From: an uncultured Eubacteriales bacterium
GTDB taxonomy: Bacteria; Bacillota_A; Clostridia; Oscillospirales; Oscillospiraceae
Length of the DNA: 9,460 bases
Direction: 5' to 3'
NCBI GenBank assembly: GCA_949739085.1
Contig: CATIYU010000125.1
Span: forward strand, 1-9,460
This document shows positions 1 to 6,296 of this stretch, one piece after another. A program made the translations under genes and the position numbers. Every line of letters begins with the position of its first letter. Within the stretch, counting starts at the first letter, position 1. The notes beneath the pieces are model-generated. The model saw only the letters and a program-made list of their open reading frames with translations, searched no databases and was not told the origin of the DNA.

Positions 1-122
1 AATTGCTGCGGCCCGCCCGTAAAATTCTGTGGCAACGCCCCGAATTTCCCGTCAATTCAGACAAATTAAGTTTGAATAATTGAACTAAATAGACAAAAAT
101 CTGCCGTTTGTCAAATTTTCTG
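1..122. other. AT-rich upstream intergenic stretch, no supported gene
   Basis: I see no gene here. One frame is open from base 1 to a TAA at 67-69 and could be the tail of an upstream + strand gene, but 22 residues are too few to judge. From about 61 the composition drops sharply in GC compared with the coding regions. There are short inverted repeats: GAATT (42-46) with AATTC (54-58), and GACAAA (92-97) with TTTGTC (107-112). On the - strand, TTGACA (114 to 109) lies 17 bp from a weak TATTTA (91 to 86). This could be a divergent promoter but matches the -10 consensus poorly. Confidence 0.4.
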
Positions 123-151
123 TTGACAGATATTACGCCGGATGATAAACT
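123..151 (+). promoter_or_regulatory. Extended sigma-70/sigma-A promoter of the transporter operon
   Basis: A perfect -35 TTGACA (123-128) is followed by a 17-bp spacer and the -10 TAAACT (146-151, 4 of 6 matches). A TG at 143-144 sits in the extended -10 position, one base before the hexamer. The predicted start is near 157-159, giving a leader of about 107 nt before the ATG at 266. It is the best promoter-like sequence ahead of the ABC genes and lies in the AT-rich region where one would be expected. Confidence 0.65.
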
Positions 152-154
152 CTG

Positions 155-193
155 TTTTAGTAAAATATTTTAGTTTAAAATTTTAGTAATTAC
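155..193 (+). repeat. Three TTTTAGT direct repeats at 13-bp period with palindromes, probable operator region
   Basis: TTTTAGT occurs at 155-161, 168-174 and 181-187, exactly 13 bp apart. Interleaved with these are two perfect palindromes, TAAAATATTTTA (161-172) and TAAAATTTTA (176-185). The block covers the predicted transcription start and the first 30-35 nt of the transcript, where bound protein would block initiation or early elongation. A repressor site is therefore likely. The LacI-family module encoded at 6297 is an obvious candidate, but the usual central CG of LacI-family operators is absent, so the binding protein is not identified. An AT-rich curved element is an alternative. Confidence 0.5.
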
Positions 194-205
194 TGGCAGC
201 CATGT

Positions 206-228
206 GGAGAGCGGCAGCTCCGCTCTCC
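206..228 (+). promoter_or_regulatory. 5' leader hairpin, 9-bp GC stem
   Basis: GGAGAGCGG (206-214) pairs perfectly with CCGCTCTCC (220-228) across the 5-nt loop CAGCT. It lies in the predicted mRNA leader and ends about 22 nt before the ribosome binding site. No T-run follows, so it is not a classic intrinsic terminator. TGTGG (203-207), which overlaps the foot of the stem, can instead pair with CCACA (246-250), immediately next to the Shine-Dalgarno sequence. Two exclusive folds are therefore possible. A stability hairpin is the simpler explanation. Confidence 0.55.
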
Positions 229-265
229 GTGGATGATATTTCAAACCACAAGGAGGGGGGACACA

Positions 266-1774
266 ATGAGCGAGGTCAAAGCGGACGGCATCATTCTGCG
301 GGCAGAGGGCATCAGCAAAAGCTTCGGTCCGACAAAGGCCCTGGTCAAGGTCAGCTTTGAGATCAAGCGCGGCCAGGTAGTAGGGCTTATCGGCGAAAAC
401 GGGTCGGGAAAATCCACATTCTCCACCATCGCGGCGGGCATCCAGAAGCAGGACGAGGGACAGCTCTACCTGAACGGGGAGCCCTATTCCCCGGCTGACA
501 TCACCGACGCCATCGCCCACGGGGTGAGCATGGTCGTCCAGGAGCAGGGCACGCTCAACGGCATCAGCGTGGCGGCGAACATCTTCGCCGGCAAGGAGCA
601 GCAGTTCACAAAGGCGGGCTTTCTGGATCTGAAGGCCATGAACACGGCGGCGGCTCGGGCCCTGGAGAGCATCGGCGTCACCGGCGTAAACCCGGCGCAG
701 CTGGTCAATGGCATGTCCTTTGAGGAGCGCAAGCTGCTGGAGGTGGCTCGGGCCGAGTGCTCCAACCCGCAGCTTCTCATCATCGACGAGACCACCACCG
801 CTCTGGGCAAGGAGGGCCGGGACGTCATGTACCGCCTCATCGAAAAGATGCGGCAGGGCAGCCGCTCCGTCCTCTTTATCAGCCACGATATTGAGGAGCT
901 GATGAATATCTGCGACTCCATCATCGTGCTGCGGGACGGCCACTACATAGGGGCCCTGGACCGGGAGGAGATGACCGTCGGGGCTCTGCGGAAGATGATG
1001 GTAGGCCGGGAGATTGCGGAGAACTTCTACCGGAACGACTACAACGGCCGGCTTACCGACGAGGTTGCCCTCCGGGCCCGGCATATCTGCTACGGCCCCA
1101 TGAGGGACGTCTCCCTGGAGCTCCACAAGGGGGAGATCCTGGGCATCGGCGGACTGACCGACTGCGGGATGCACGATCTGGGGAAGGTGCTCTTCGGCGC
1201 CATCCGCCCGGACTACGGCGAGGTCACGGTTGACGGCAGCACAAGGATCACCTCCACCGGACAGGCAGTGAAGAACCACATGGGCTATATCTCCAAGAAC
1301 CGGGATACGGAGGCCCTCATGAGCGCCGGGAGCGTAAAGGACAACATCTGCCTGCCCAACCTGCCGAGGCTGAAAAAGCTGGGGCTGGTTCCGCCCCGGC
1401 GGGAAATGGAGCTGGCAGAGGCGTGGGGAAAGACGCTGAGCATAAAGATGCAGTCCCCCAAGCAGTACTGCATGTACCTCAGCGGCGGCAACAAGCAGAA
1501 GGTCAGCATCGCCAAGTGGCTGGCCAGCGAGGCGGAGATCTACATCTTCGACTGCCCCACCCGCGGCATCGACATCGGCGTCAAGGCCGACATCTACCGG
1601 CTGCTGTCGGACCTGAAAAACCAGGGCAAGGCGATTCTGATGATCTCGGAGGAGCTGCCGGAGCTCATCGGCATGAGCGACCGCATCCTGACCTTCAAGA
1701 ACGGGGAAATCAGCGGAGAGTTTCTGCGTGACCCGTCGATCTCGGAGCACACCCTGATCGACTACATGATTTAA
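266..1774 (+). CDS. CUT2 (ribose/nucleoside-type) ABC transporter ATP-binding protein, two fused ATPase domains
   Basis: This is the 502-residue cytoplasmic motor of a sugar/nucleoside importer, about the length of RbsA (roughly 500). The start at 266 is preferred because AAGGAGGGGGG (250-260) precedes it at good spacing; the in-frame ATG at 233 has no such site. Domain 1 (about 10-235) has Walker A GENGSGKST (43-51), Walker B ending D174-E175 and switch His207. Its signature is the unusual GMSFEERK (149-156) instead of an LSxGx form. Domain 2 (about 265-500) has the degenerate P-loop typical of the second half (GGLTDCGM, 295-302), a perfect LSGGN signature (405-409), and Walker B reading FDCPTRG, with Cys430 where RbsA-type proteins have the catalytic-position Glu. 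The intact motifs all belong to one composite ATP site. Only 14 bp separate it from the next gene. The family is certain; the substrate is inferred. Confidence 0.95.
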   Translation: MSEVKADGIILRAEGISKSFGPTKALVKVSFEIKRGQVVGLIGENGSGKSTFSTIAAGIQKQDEGQLYLNGEPYSPADITDAIAHGVSMVVQEQGTLNGISVAANIFAGKEQQFTKAGFLDLKAMNTAAARALESIGVTGVNPAQLVNGMSFEERKLLEVARAECSNPQLLIIDETTTALGKEGRDVMYRLIEKMRQGSRSVLFISHDIEELMNICDSIIVLRDGHYIGALDREEMTVGALRKMMVGREIAENFYRNDYNGRLTDEVALRARHICYGPMRDVSLELHKGEILGIGGLTDCGMHDLGKVLFGAIRPDYGEVTVDGSTRITSTGQAVKNHMGYISKNRDTEALMSAGSVKDNICLPNLPRLKKLGLVPPRREMELAEAWGKTLSIKMQSPKQYCMYLSGGNKQKVSIAKWLASEAEIYIFDCPTRGIDIGVKADIYRLLSDLKNQGKAILMISEELPELIGMSDRILTFKNGEISGEFLRDPSISEHTLIDYMI

Positions 1775-1788
1775 GGGGGCGGCAATTT

Positions 1789-2757
1789 ATGAATTTTTCC
1801 AATGTAACGGCCAGGGCGGAAAAGGACGGCCTCCGGATGGCCAGGGACACCTTCAAGGCGGTGGTTCCCTTTCTGGGGCTGCTGTTCATCTGCGTGTTTT
1901 TCCAGATTGTCAGCGGCGGGAAGCTCCTGTCCCCGGCAAATCTGAAAACCTTTGCCAACTATGCCTTCCAGATTCTCATTCCCGCCTGCGGCGCGGTGTT
2001 CCTGATGAGCCAGGGCAGCCTGGACTACTCCATGGCGGGCAATGTCTGTGTCAGCGCGGCCCTGGGGGCCATGGCCTCCCACACCAGTATTCCCCTGGCC
2101 GTTGCCGTGGTCCTCGTGTCCAGCGTGGTCATGGGAGCGGTAAACGCCTTTACCTGCGTCGGCCTGGGCGTGACCTCTTTCATTGCCACCCTGGCGGCCT
2201 CCTTTGTCTACACCGGCCTGGCCTCCGTTCTGCTGGGCGGGGGCGCGCTGACCGCCGACTTCGCGTTCAAGAACGCGGACACCCTGCCGGTCAAGTACGG
2301 CGTAATTGTTCTGGTTCTGGCCGTCACCTATATCGTCTTTACCTACAGCCCCTTTGGAAAGCACTGCCGCGCCCTGGGCGCGAAGGAGGAGGTCGCCCAC
2401 CAGTCGGGCATCAACGTCAAGCTGGAACGCGCGATTCCCTTCCTGATCTCCGGTTTCTCCTGCGGCGTCCTGGCCCTCTTCACGCTGGTGAGAACGTGCA
2501 GCGCAGCCACCGGCTCCGGCGCGGGAACGCAGATCAACACCATGCTGGCTCTGCTGCTGGGCGGCATCCCCTTCTCCGGCGGCTGGTCCTCCCGGTTCCG
2601 GGCCGTGATTGTAGGCGGTCTGATCATGGCCGTGGTCACAAACGGGCTGGTCCTCATCAACCTCAGTGTGGAGCTTCAGCAGCTCACCAAGGGCATTATC
2701 TTCATCATCGCCGTGGCGCTCTCCTTCGACCGGGAGAATACGGCGGTTATCAAGTAA
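1789..2757 (+). CDS. CUT2-family ABC transporter permease 1 (RbsC-like)
   Basis: A 322-residue integral membrane protein, matching RbsC in length (about 320), with roughly 8-10 hydrophobic segments beginning near residue 25. AAGGGGGCGG (1773-1782) is the ribosome binding site. Family marks include the cytoplasmic loop FGKHCRALGAKEE followed by SGINV, and a C-terminal LLLGGIPFSGG (255-265) corresponding to the VLGGxSLxGG of RbsC. The N-terminal motif, usually GGIDLSVGS-like, is altered to QGSLDYSMAGN (75-85), keeping the Asp (79). It forms the transmembrane channel, probably as a heterodimer with the permease at 4071, powered by the ATPase just upstream. The substrate is inferred from the downstream hydrolase and kinase. 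Confidence 0.92.
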   Translation: MNFSNVTARAEKDGLRMARDTFKAVVPFLGLLFICVFFQIVSGGKLLSPANLKTFANYAFQILIPACGAVFLMSQGSLDYSMAGNVCVSAALGAMASHTSIPLAVAVVLVSSVVMGAVNAFTCVGLGVTSFIATLAASFVYTGLASVLLGGGALTADFAFKNADTLPVKYGVIVLVLAVTYIVFTYSPFGKHCRALGAKEEVAHQSGINVKLERAIPFLISGFSCGVLALFTLVRTCSAATGSGAGTQINTMLALLLGGIPFSGGWSSRFRAVIVGGLIMAVVTNGLVLINLSVELQQLTKGIIFIIAVALSFDRENTAVIK

Positions 2758-2766
2758 GTTCGCAAT

Positions 2767-2781
2767 ATAGTGGAAAACTAT
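2767..2781 (+). other. Short inverted repeat before the binding-protein gene
   Basis: ATAGT (2767-2771) and ACTAT (2777-2781) flank a GGAAA loop in the 45-bp gap between permease 1 and the lipoprotein gene, just ahead of its Shine-Dalgarno. The 5-bp AT-rich stem is weak and may be chance. It might help set the expression step between permease and receptor. Confidence 0.2.
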
Positions 2782-2802
2782 TCAAAATTTAGGAGGAACA
2801 TC

Positions 2803-3966
2803 ATGAAAAAGGTATTGTCTATGCTTCTGGCGCTCTCTATGCTCCTGTGCCTGCTGGCCGGCTGCGGCGGCGGGGAGGGCGGACAGTCCGGCCAGCCGAG
2901 CAACGGCGGGGACGCCGCGCCTGCGGAGCGCACCGAGCCCTACCGTCTGGGCGTGCTGAGCCTGGGCTCCCTGACCACGGCCTTCAAAGCGGCCACCCTG
3001 TCCCTCCAGGACATGTGCGACGCCGCCAATGTGGAGCTGGTCCAGGTGGAGCTGGCCGGCTTTGACGACCAGGGCTTCCTGACCACCTACGAGAACATGA
3101 TCAACATGGGTGTGGACGGCGTCGTGGCCTACACCTTCTCTGAGGGCACCATCCGGCTGCTGGCCGACCTCTTTGAGGAGAACGGCGTGGAGTGGTTCCT
3201 GGCCAACCGGCAGATCTCCGATCCTGAGCTGAAGGAGTATGTGTTCAGCAAGTCCAAGTTCGTGGGCAACTGCTTCTGCGACGAGCAGCAGATGGCCTAC
3301 AACGTTGTCGAGCAGCTCCACAAGGACCACGGCGTGAAGAACCTGGCGGTCATCGGCCTGACCCAGGGCGATCTGAACGGCGACCTGCGGGACAAGGGCA
3401 TCGCCGCCGCCTGTGAGGACCTGGGCATCAATCTGCTCACCGAGACCCGCGGCATCGCCACCGCCGGCGACGTGACCAACGCCGTGGAGGGCATCATCAC
3501 CTCCTATCCCGAGGTGGACGGCATTTTCATCGTAGGCGGCGCGATCACCACCGGCGCTCTGGCGGGCGCCAACCAGTCTCTGGTCAACCACGGGCTCAGC
3601 GGCAAGGTGGCTATCGGCATGATCGACATTGCCGCCGGTATGAGCGAGTACATGGGCGACGGCAATCCCCTCAAGGTGGTGGCCGGCGGCAACCTGGTCA
3701 TGGACTACATCTTCGCCGGCGCCTGCATGATCAACCAGTCCAACGGTGTCAACGCGGACCAGACCCCCTACATCGTCAACACCAACATGATGTTCGTCTA
3801 CACCCCCGAGGACGCCGTGGACTATGACGCCTACTGCGAGAATACGGAGCGGCCCCTGATGTCCGGCAGCAAGTGGAGCGAAACCCTGCTTGGGAAGGAT
3901 TTGACCACCATCCAGGCGTTCTCCGACAGCTTCTCCATTACCGAAGCAAAGGCCTTGAATCAGTAA
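2803..3966 (+). CDS. Substrate-binding lipoprotein of the ABC importer (type I periplasmic binding fold)
   Basis: A 387-residue extracytoplasmic receptor. The start at 2803 follows AGGAGG (2791-2796) with a 6-nt spacer and gives a textbook lipoprotein signal: Lys-Lys, a hydrophobic run, then lipobox L-A-G-C with Cys21 as the lipidated residue. The in-frame GTG at 2770 would spoil this. A Gly/Ser/Pro-rich tether (about 22-50) leads to the binding domain, which begins near YRLGVLSLGS. NMGVDGVVAY matches the NxGVDGxI element of ribose/galactose-type (Peripla_BP_4) binding proteins, and alternating beta/alpha blocks continue through AVIGLT and GIFIVGG. The coding sequence shows strong preference for G/C-ending codons even relative to its neighbours, consistent with high expression. 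It sits between the two permease genes and is followed by a strong hairpin. The ligand is probably a nucleoside or pentose (inference). Confidence 0.93.
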   Translation: MKKVLSMLLALSMLLCLLAGCGGGEGGQSGQPSNGGDAAPAERTEPYRLGVLSLGSLTTAFKAATLSLQDMCDAANVELVQVELAGFDDQGFLTTYENMINMGVDGVVAYTFSEGTIRLLADLFEENGVEWFLANRQISDPELKEYVFSKSKFVGNCFCDEQQMAYNVVEQLHKDHGVKNLAVIGLTQGDLNGDLRDKGIAAACEDLGINLLTETRGIATAGDVTNAVEGIITSYPEVDGIFIVGGAITTGALAGANQSLVNHGLSGKVAIGMIDIAAGMSEYMGDGNPLKVVAGGNLVMDYIFAGACMINQSNGVNADQTPYIVNTNMMFVYTPEDAVDYDAYCENTERPLMSGSKWSETLLGKDLTTIQAFSDSFSITEAKALNQ

Positions 3967-3977
3967 CCAACCGGCGA

Positions 3978-4012
3978 GGGGGAGCATCCGCACATGGCAC
4001 GGACGCTCCCCC
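3978..4012 (+). promoter_or_regulatory. Strong intercistronic hairpin after the binding-protein gene (mRNA stabiliser or partial terminator)
   Basis: GGGGGAGC (3978-3985) pairs perfectly with GCTCCCCC (4005-4012). After one A/C mismatch, TCCG (3987-3990) pairs with CGGA (4000-4003), leaving a 9-nt loop. The structure starts 11 nt after the stop codon. The following sequence, GTCCCTTTCCC, is pyrimidine-rich but has no real T-run, so full termination is doubtful. Hairpins in this position in binding-protein operons commonly protect the upstream message and lower downstream expression, giving excess receptor over membrane components. That role is inferred here. Confidence 0.65.
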
Positions 4013-4024
4013 GTCCCTTTCCCG

Positions 4025-4041
4025 CGCGGCTAAGGTCCGCG
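4025..4041 (+). other. Second small GC hairpin upstream of permease 2
   Basis: CGCGG (4025-4029) and CCGCG (4037-4041) form a perfect 5-bp GC stem around a 7-nt loop, shortly before the GAGAGG ribosome binding site of the next gene. Together with the larger hairpin at 3978 it makes the 104-bp gap after the lipoprotein gene highly structured. No gene or convincing promoter is seen in this gap. Confidence 0.35.
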
Positions 4042-4070
4042 ATTATGATGAAAAGAGAGGTGGGTATTTC

Positions 4071-5093
4071 ATGAACTCCGCTAAGACAAGCGCCAAGCTC
4101 CTGTCCCTTCTGAAAGCCTGCATGATCCCTGTGGCCCTGTATCTTGTTCTGCTCCTGCTCATCCCGGACCGGGTCGGAAACCTGGACTCCATTATCTCCA
4201 TGCTCTCTCTGGCGGTTGTGCCCACAATCGTCGCCTACGGCGTACACTTCGGCTTTATCAGCGGCATTATGGACTTCTCCGTGGGCTCCCGCATGGTCCT
4301 GTCCGGAATGTGCGCCGCCATCGGAGGGCACTACGGCGGGGCTCTGGGCATGGCAGCCGCCGCGCTGCTGTCCTCCCTGCTCCTCTCGGCGGTTGTGGGC
4401 GGACTGTTCGCTGGACTCAAGATTCCGTCTATCGTCATCTCCCTGGGCAGCCTGATGGTGTTTGAAACCGGCAGCGTGTATCTGGCCCGGTACTGCGGAA
4501 AGCTGCTTCCGGAGATCTCCACCGGCCAGTACATCAAGGCCCCCGAGGGGCTTCTGTTCCTGGGCAAGTTCCCCTACAATATCATCATTCTGGTGCTCAT
4601 CGCCGCCCTCTTCGACATCGCCAACAGCCGGACGAAAATCGCCACCCAGGCCCGGGTGGTGGGCAGCGACGAGCTGATCGCCCGCAACATCGGCATCAAG
4701 CCCATGCAGGTGAAGTTCAGCACCTACGTCTTCGGCAGCGCCTTCCTGGCCCTGGCCTCCGTTCAGTCGGCCTGCTACTCCAGCGCCGTGGGCTACTCCA
4801 ACTCCATGGCCTCCATGGCGATGGTGTTCCGCCCCATGATGGCCGTCATCATCGGCATCTCCATGTCCGCTCTGGTCCGGCACAGCGTCGGCATCTACAT
4901 CGGCTCCCTGTGCCTGAGCATCATGTTTACAGGCATCATCGCCCTGGGCTGGCCCGACAGCCTGCAGAACATCTTCCTGGGCGTGTTCCTGACAGCGGTT
5001 CTGGCTCTGCCCACAATTCAGCGGTCCATTGCCGCCGGTAAGCGCAGAAAGGCCGCGCGCAGGCGCTTTGAGAGCTCCGGCGCGGCAAATTAG
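4071..5093 (+). CDS. CUT2-family ABC transporter permease 2 (RbsC-like, divergent)
   Basis: A 340-residue membrane protein starting at the ATG at 4071, preceded by GAGAGGTGGG at about 4055-4064. A longer in-frame extension from 3873 would overlap the lipoprotein gene and cross the hairpin, so it is rejected. A first hydrophobic helix near residues 15-32 is followed by the conserved ISGIMDFSVGS (63-73), equivalent to the GGIDLSVGS motif of RbsC. The loop near ARVVGSDELIARNIGIK corresponds to the family's ALGxNExAARxxGI element. The C-terminal half lacks the LGGxSLxGG motif (it reads MMAVIIGISMSALVRHSVG) and ends in a basic tail rich in Lys/Arg. It complements permease 1, which keeps the motif lost here, so a heterodimeric channel is likely. 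Its TAG stop overlaps the next gene's Shine-Dalgarno. Confidence 0.9.
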   Translation: MNSAKTSAKLLSLLKACMIPVALYLVLLLLIPDRVGNLDSIISMLSLAVVPTIVAYGVHFGFISGIMDFSVGSRMVLSGMCAAIGGHYGGALGMAAAALLSSLLLSAVVGGLFAGLKIPSIVISLGSLMVFETGSVYLARYCGKLLPEISTGQYIKAPEGLLFLGKFPYNIIILVLIAALFDIANSRTKIATQARVVGSDELIARNIGIKPMQVKFSTYVFGSAFLALASVQSACYSSAVGYSNSMASMAMVFRPMMAVIIGISMSALVRHSVGIYIGSLCLSIMFTGIIALGWPDSLQNIFLGVFLTAVLALPTIQRSIAAGKRRKAARRRFESSGAAN

Positions 5094-5097
5094 GAGG
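5092..5097 (+). promoter_or_regulatory. Ribosome binding site overlapping the permease 2 stop codon
   Basis: AGGAGG starts inside the TAG stop (5091-5093) of permease 2 and sits 9 nt before the ATG at 5107. This decides the hydrolase start over the longer in-frame possibility at 5029. It also indicates translational coupling of transporter and hydrolase. Confidence 0.75.
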
Positions 5098-5106
5098 ACA
5101 CCCGAT

Positions 5107-6180
5107 ATGACTTCTTTCCCGATTGACTCCGCCAAAATCATTGACGCCCTGCAATATCCGGACGGAATTGTGGATGTGGTGATCGACACCGACGCCTATA
5201 ACGAGGTGGACGACCAGTTCGCCATCGCGTGGGCCCTGTGCTCCCCCGAGCGGCTGAATGTGCAGGCGGTCTACGCCGCCCCCTTTTGCAGCAAGGCCAT
5301 CCAGACGCTGCTGCCCATTTCGGAGGACGCCCTGAAGGGGTTTTCTCACTACGCGGGCGACCCGGCGGAGGGAATGGAAAAAAGCTACCAGGAGATTTTA
5401 AAGCTTTTCTCCCTCATGGGGGAGGACCCGGCGGGGCGCGTCTTCCGGGGCTCCGGCCGCTATATCGGCGGGGACGGACTGCAGGTGGACAGCGAGGCGG
5501 CCCGGGATCTGGTCCGGCGGGCCATGGCCCGGAAGAGCGGGGACCGGCTCTATATCCTGGCCATCGGCGCGATTACAAACGTGGCCTCCGCCATTCTGAT
5601 GGAGCCTGAAATCGTGGATCGGATCACCGTCGTCTGGCTGGGCGGACAGCCGCCCCACTACAACAGCGCCGTGGAATTCAACCTGATGCAGGACATGACC
5701 GCCTCCAGGCTCCTGCTGGACTGCGGCGTCCCGCTGGTTTTGATCCCCTGCCTCGGCGTGTCCTCCCACCTGGCGGTCACACAGCCGGAGCTGGATACGC
5801 TTCTCATCGGCAAGAGCAGGCTCGGCAGCTATCTGGGCGAAATTGTGAAGGAGACCTTCAACCCCGCCGCCCTCCCCATGTCCGACCGGTTTATGAAGGC
5901 GGGATACCTGCGGTCAATGGACGATGTGCCTCCGGAGATCGCCAGCCGCTATGCCGCGAGGACAGCCGCCTGGTCCCACATTATCTGGGACATCTCCGTT
6001 GTGGGCTATCTCATCAGCCCCAACTGGTGCGCCTCCACCCTTGTTCCTGCTCCGGTTCTGCGCGATGATATGAGCTGGCAGTCCGCCCCGGACCGCCACC
6101 CCATCCGGCTCTGCCACTATGTCAGCCGGGACCACATGCTGGGGGATATGTTCGCGAAATTTGAGGCCCTTGGCCGGTAG
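5107..6180 (+). CDS. Nucleoside hydrolase family protein (inosine-uridine type N-ribohydrolase fold)
   Basis: A 357-residue cytoplasmic enzyme, somewhat longer than the usual 310-330. The family hydrolyses the N-glycosidic bond of ribonucleosides to ribose plus base. The calcium-binding N-terminal Asp cluster is seen as DTDAYNEVDDQ (27-37), a form of DxDxGxDDA with a YNEV insertion-like variation. AIGAITNVA (Thr157, Asn158) matches the GPLTN element that supplies a Ca ligand, and EFNLMQD (190-196) matches the ExNxxxDP element. At the C-terminal metal/catalytic site, IIWDISVVGYLI puts Trp294-Asp295 where many members have His-Asp. The Asp ligand is kept, so an active metal site is plausible. 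Trp at this place recalls the purine-preferring IAG-type enzymes (Trp260-Asp261 in T. vivax). Translationally coupled to permease 2, it probably acts on what the transporter brings in. Exact substrate unknown. Confidence 0.88.
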   Translation: MTSFPIDSAKIIDALQYPDGIVDVVIDTDAYNEVDDQFAIAWALCSPERLNVQAVYAAPFCSKAIQTLLPISEDALKGFSHYAGDPAEGMEKSYQEILKLFSLMGEDPAGRVFRGSGRYIGGDGLQVDSEAARDLVRRAMARKSGDRLYILAIGAITNVASAILMEPEIVDRITVVWLGGQPPHYNSAVEFNLMQDMTASRLLLDCGVPLVLIPCLGVSSHLAVTQPELDTLLIGKSRLGSYLGEIVKETFNPAALPMSDRFMKAGYLRSMDDVPPEIASRYAARTAAWSHIIWDISVVGYLISPNWCASTLVPAPVLRDDMSWQSAPDRHPIRLCHYVSRDHMLGDMFAKFEALGR

Positions 6181-6207
6181 GTCAGCCCGCGCCTGTCCCT
6201 TTTCGGC

Positions 6208-6236
6208 TTGACGGTTTTCTCTTTCTGGGGTACAAT
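6208..6236 (+). promoter_or_regulatory. Near-consensus sigma-70/sigma-A promoter for the regulator-kinase gene
   Basis: TTGACG (6208-6213) and TACAAT (6231-6236), each matching 5 of 6 consensus bases, are separated by the optimal 17 bp. Transcription should start near 6243, giving a 54-nt leader before the ATG at 6297. I see no convincing terminator between the hydrolase stop (6180) and this promoter, so read-through from the operon may add to it. Confidence 0.75.
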
Positions 6237-6265
6237 CAGTTCATCATCACTCCCTGCGCACAGAC

Positions 6266-6281
6266 AGATACCAGCCTATCT
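6266..6281 (+). other. Weak inverted repeat in the regulator leader
   Basis: AGATA (6266-6270) and TATCT (6277-6281) are separated by CCAGCC and directly precede the GGAG ribosome binding site (6283-6286). It could be an autoregulatory operator, but the arms are short and it shares no sequence with the 155-193 repeats. Confidence 0.2.
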
Positions 6282-6296
6282 TGGAGAAAATGCTAC

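Noticed and set aside
1..69. C-terminal tail of an upstream gene with cysteines resembling a zinc ribbon
   Set aside because: Only 22 residues are available, the Cys spacing does not fit CxxC pairs, and another frame is open over the same bases.
233..265. Upstream ATG at 233 as the start of the ATPase
   Set aside because: The strong AAGGAGG site at 250-256 would lie inside the gene, and no Shine-Dalgarno precedes 233.
158..265. Purine or other known riboswitch in the leader, suggested by the nucleoside theme
   Set aside because: I found none of the conserved core sequences of purine riboswitches and no three-way junction; only one simple hairpin and a possible alternative pairing are visible.
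170..1750. A 526-codon open frame on the - strand opposite the ATPase gene
   Set aside because: The + strand holds a clear ABC ATPase with all motifs in order. The antisense frame has a composition typical of GC-rich shadows (rich in His, Asp, Ala, Val), no recognisable domain, and no ribosome binding site that I could see.
3978..4020. Classic intrinsic terminator ending the operon after the lipoprotein
   Set aside because: The stem is strong, but the following GTCCCTTTCCC lacks a T-run, and the next genes (permease 2 and hydrolase) have no obvious promoter of their own.
3873..4070. In-frame N-terminal extension of permease 2 into the lipoprotein gene
   Set aside because: It would translate through the hairpin at 3978-4012, adds 66 residues unlike a permease N terminus, and ignores the ribosome binding site just before 4071.
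2782..5189. Long - strand frames (about 403 and 409 codons) opposite the lipoprotein and permease 2
   Set aside because: They mirror well-supported + strand genes, overlap each other's gene ends, and show no family motif. They arise from the scarcity of stop codons in GC-biased third positions.
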